Assembly (NCBI RefSeq): GCF_003752175.1
Contig: NZ_RJVF01000010.1
Span: forward strand, 186,001 to 250,000
DNA from: Comamonas sp. BIGb0124
GTDB taxonomy: Bacteria > Pseudomonadota > Gammaproteobacteria > Burkholderiales > Burkholderiaceae_C
DNA: 64,000 bases
Direction: 5' to 3'
The position numbers and the translations under genes were made by a program. Numbering within the stretch: position 1 is the stretch's first letter; each line of letters begins with the position of its first letter. The notes under the pieces are model-generated. The model was not told the DNA's origin. It searched no databases and saw only the letters and a list, made by a program, of their open reading frames with translations. Positions 62,062 through 64,000 of this stretch are shown piece after piece.

Positions 62062-64000
62062 TCAGCCGTGCGGCCGACGGTTCTGCTGGAGAGCCCAGCG
62101 TGCCGGGTCCACGGCATCGGCCAACTGGCGTTCGATCGGCCAGGGATCGCCACCGGCATGGCTGGCGATGTGTTCGGCGCACAAGGCGGCCAGGCTGAGC
62201 CCGCGCGCGCCCAGGCCGCTGAGCGTGTAGAGACCCGCCAGCCGGGGCAGTTCGGACAGGCGCAGCCCGCCGCCCGGGCGCTGCGTGCCCAGTGCGGCCA
62301 GGTCGGGCAGGGGGCCGGCCAGGGGCAGGCGGTCGGGCGTGGTCGCGCGGATCTGCACCCAGGGCGACAGACCGGGCTCGCGGCTCTGCAGGGCAGAGCC
62401 GAACTGCGGCGCCAGGGCCTGGGCCCATTCCGGCGCCAGCGATTGCAGCTTGGCCAGGTTGTCGAGATCCGAACTCGGGCGGGGCTGCATGTCCGTGTCG
62501 CCGCGCTCGAAACTCGAGCCCATGGCCCAATCCCAGCGTGCGGCGCTGGCCGAACCGGGCCAATTGCCGATGAAATGCCCGTTGCCCGTGAGCGGTGGCG
62601 CCGGTGTCTGGCCGGTGGCCCGGCCCAGCGTGATCTGGCCACGCACGGGGGCCAGCGCGGAGGCATCCGGCGCGGTTCCGAAATCCAGCAGGCCGAGGCT
62701 GTCCATGGCGGTGGCGACCACCACCAGCTCGGCTTCGGCCAGCGGTCGGCCCTGGGCGTCGAGCGCCTGCCAGACCGGGGCCGTATCGGCGGCGGCTGGG
62801 CCTGGCGTCGCCGGGGTGGGCAGTGGGCGCAGTGCGGCCACGGCCTGATGCCAGTGCATCGTCAGTCCGGGGCTGGCCGCCAGCCAGTGCGCCACGAGCG
62901 CAGCCCCCTGGATGCGCAGCCCCTGCGCATGGCGCAAGGCCGCTCCGCGGTAGCCGCCGGGCAGTGTCGCGTCGGGCACGAACACCGGGGCGCCTTCGGC
63001 CGCCGGCGATCCGTCCGTGGCCGGCAAGCCTGCGTCGTCGTCGGCGTGGCGTGACGAAGCGCTGTCCTGACGCGGCAGGGCCTGCCAGATCTCGCCGCTT
63101 TGCCAGGCTGCGGCAGGCAGCCCGGTCAGCGCCAGCGTCTGCCGCATCCAGGCCACGCCGGCCCTCGACAGCCGGGAGATCACGGCGTCGTCGGGCGACA
63201 CGTGCGGCAGGCACAGACCGACGGGCAGGCCCGACGCGCCCTGTGCCGGTCCGCTGGCGGCATCCAGCAGCGTCACCGACCAGCCGCGCCGCGCCAGGGC
63301 CCAGCAGCAGGCCGCACCTGCCAGCCCGGCACCGATGACCAGCGCTCGCCGCCGCGTGGGCGGCGGCGGAGGGGCCAGGGCAGGCGCGGCGGGCGCCGCC
63401 AGCCCGTGCGCTGCGCGGTCGCGCCAGGGCACCAGCCGTCCTTGCAGCGCATCGCGCTTGGGCGGCAGGCCGGGGCGTCGCTGCAGAACGAAGCCGGCTT
63501 CGGTCAAGCCCTTGCGCACCGCGGCCGCGATGGTCCAGGTGGCCAGCAGGGCCTGGGGCCGCATCAGCCGTGCCAGGCCCTTGAACACGCGGGGTTGCCA
63601 GAGATCCGGGTTCCTGGCGGGCGAGAATCCGTCCAGATAGGCCGCATCGGCCTGCAATTGCAGACGAGGCAGCCATTGCGCGGCATCGCCCACCACCAGC
63701 GTGAGCGTGACGCAATGACGGGCGTCGCGCGGATGGACGAACAGCATGCGGTGCAGGCCGGGCCCGGCCGGCTGGGGGTAGACCGCGGCCAGTTGGGACG
63801 CCAGGTGGGCCACCTCGGCCAGGCTCGGCGAGCGGGCCACGGCACGCAAGATGTCGGCGGGCGTCACCGGATAGGCCTCGAGGCTCACCAGGTGCAAATG
63901 GGCGCAGCGCGCGTCGTCGGCCAGCCACTCGAGCCAGGTGGCCATGAAGTTCAGGCCCAGGCCAAAACCTGTTTCGACGATGCAGAAACGGTCCCGGTGG
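62062..64000 (-). CDS. mnmC: Bifunctional tRNA U34 modification protein MnmC (5' end outside window)
   Basis: At least 645 codons; the frame is open at base 64000. The SAM-binding motif RFCIVETGFGLGLNF is read just inside the edge, so the ATG at 63945 is internal and the true start is upstream of the window. A methyltransferase domain ends near VPWRDRAAH, then an Ala/Pro linker. The FAD domain has VIGAGLAGAACCWALARRGW, VRGQITLGRA and LYTLSGLGARGLSLA. Completes mnm5s2U in the tRNA wobble position. Same strand as the GGDEF/EAL gene. Confidence 0.95.
   Translation of the reverse strand, partial: HRDRFCIVETGFGLGLNFMATWLEWLADDARCAHLHLVSLEAYPVTPADILRAVARSPSLAEVAHLASQLAAVYPQPAGPGLHRMLFVHPRDARHCVTLTLVVGDAAQWLPRLQLQADAAYLDGFSPARNPDLWQPRVFKGLARLMRPQALLATWTIAAAVRKGLTEAGFVLQRRPGLPPKRDALQGRLVPWRDRAAHGLAAPAAPALAPPPPPTRRRALVIGAGLAGAACCWALARRGWSVTLLDAASGPAQGASGLPVGLCLPHVSPDDAVISRLSRAGVAWMRQTLALTGLPAAAWQSGEIWQALPRQDSASSRHADDDAGLPATDGSPAAEGAPVFVPDATLPGGYRGAALRHAQGLRIQGAALVAHWLAASPGLTMHWHQAVAALRPLPTPATPGPAAADTAPVWQALDAQGRPLAEAELVVVATAMDSLGLLDFGTAPDASALAPVRGQITLGRATGQTPAPPLTGNGHFIGNWPGSASAARWDWAMGSSFERGDTDMQPRPSSDLDNLAKLQSLAPEWAQALAPQFGSALQSREPGLSPWVQIRATTPDRLPLAGPLPDLAALGTQRPGGGLRLSELPRLAGLYTLSGLGARGLSLAALCAEHIASHAGGDPWPIERQLADAVDPARWALQQNRRPHG

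Overview
The window is high-GC, densely packed bacterial chromosome with no sign of mobile DNA. Gene content and order point to a betaproteobacterium of the order Burkholderiales, probably Comamonadaceae-like. The evidence is an lpxK-Trm112-kdsB-adk-lexA block, a pst-phoU-phoB-phoR cluster with divergent ppx, a fused PabB-PabC enzyme, a fused MrpA-MrpB antiporter subunit, and an ilvD/LysR/lgt neighbourhood. The family-level placement is an inference from gene content, not from a search. I saw no rRNA, tRNA, CRISPR array, insertion sequence or phage gene.

Layout. 1-7.5 kb: the end of a D-2-hydroxyacid dehydrogenase, a small unknown gene, then (minus strand) lexA with two SOS boxes, adk, kdsB, a Trm112-like protein and lpxK, and divergently xseA. 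7.5-12.7 kb: housekeeping and small genes (DUF192 protein, NADP isocitrate dehydrogenase, nitroreductase, small monooxygenase-fold protein, three small membrane or secreted proteins including an RcnB-like one, flavin reductase). 12.7-18.9 kb: a complete Mrp/Pha-type monovalent cation/H+ antiporter operon in the order A(B)-C-D-E-F-G, with near-universal stop/start overlaps. 19.1-28 kb: the phosphate block, with ppx divergent from pstS-pstC-pstA-pstB-phoU-phoB-phoR and a good Pho box in front of pstS. 28-37 kb: acetyl-CoA synthetase, a LapA-like membrane protein, a PDC-lactonase-like amidohydrolase, pabBC, a small cytochrome c, ilvD and a divergent LysR regulator. 37-43.4 kb: a trehalose cluster (otsB, GH15 hydrolase, otsA), an aldo/keto reductase and lgt. 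43.4-48.3 kb: a TonB-dependent receptor divergent from ahpC and ahpF. 48.3-59.2 kb: a glycerol locus (glpK-glpR on minus; glpD, a complete sugar-type ABC importer and a GH31 alpha-glycosidase on plus). 59.2-64 kb: a CHASE4-type GGDEF/EAL protein and the 3' part of mnmC.

The most interesting unit is the 48.3-59.2 kb glycerol locus. A GlpR-type repressor and glycerol kinase face away from an apparently continuous operon of glycerol-3-phosphate dehydrogenase, binding protein, two permeases, ATPase and a cytosolic GH31 alpha-glycosidase, closed by a strong terminator. No glycerol facilitator gene is present. The simplest reading is a pathway that imports an alpha-glycoside of glycerol (for example glucosylglycerol or another glycosylglycerol), splits it in the cytoplasm, and feeds the released glycerol through GlpK and GlpD. 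This is inference from gene order and family functions and needs a substrate test.

Regulatory sequence that can be read directly: two tandem LexA boxes before lexA, a Pho box before pstS, a hairpin between pstS and pstC, several strong intrinsic terminators (after adk, the LapA-like gene, ahpC, ahpF and GH31), and unexplained perfect inverted repeats in front of the mrp operon, the TonB receptor and ahpF.
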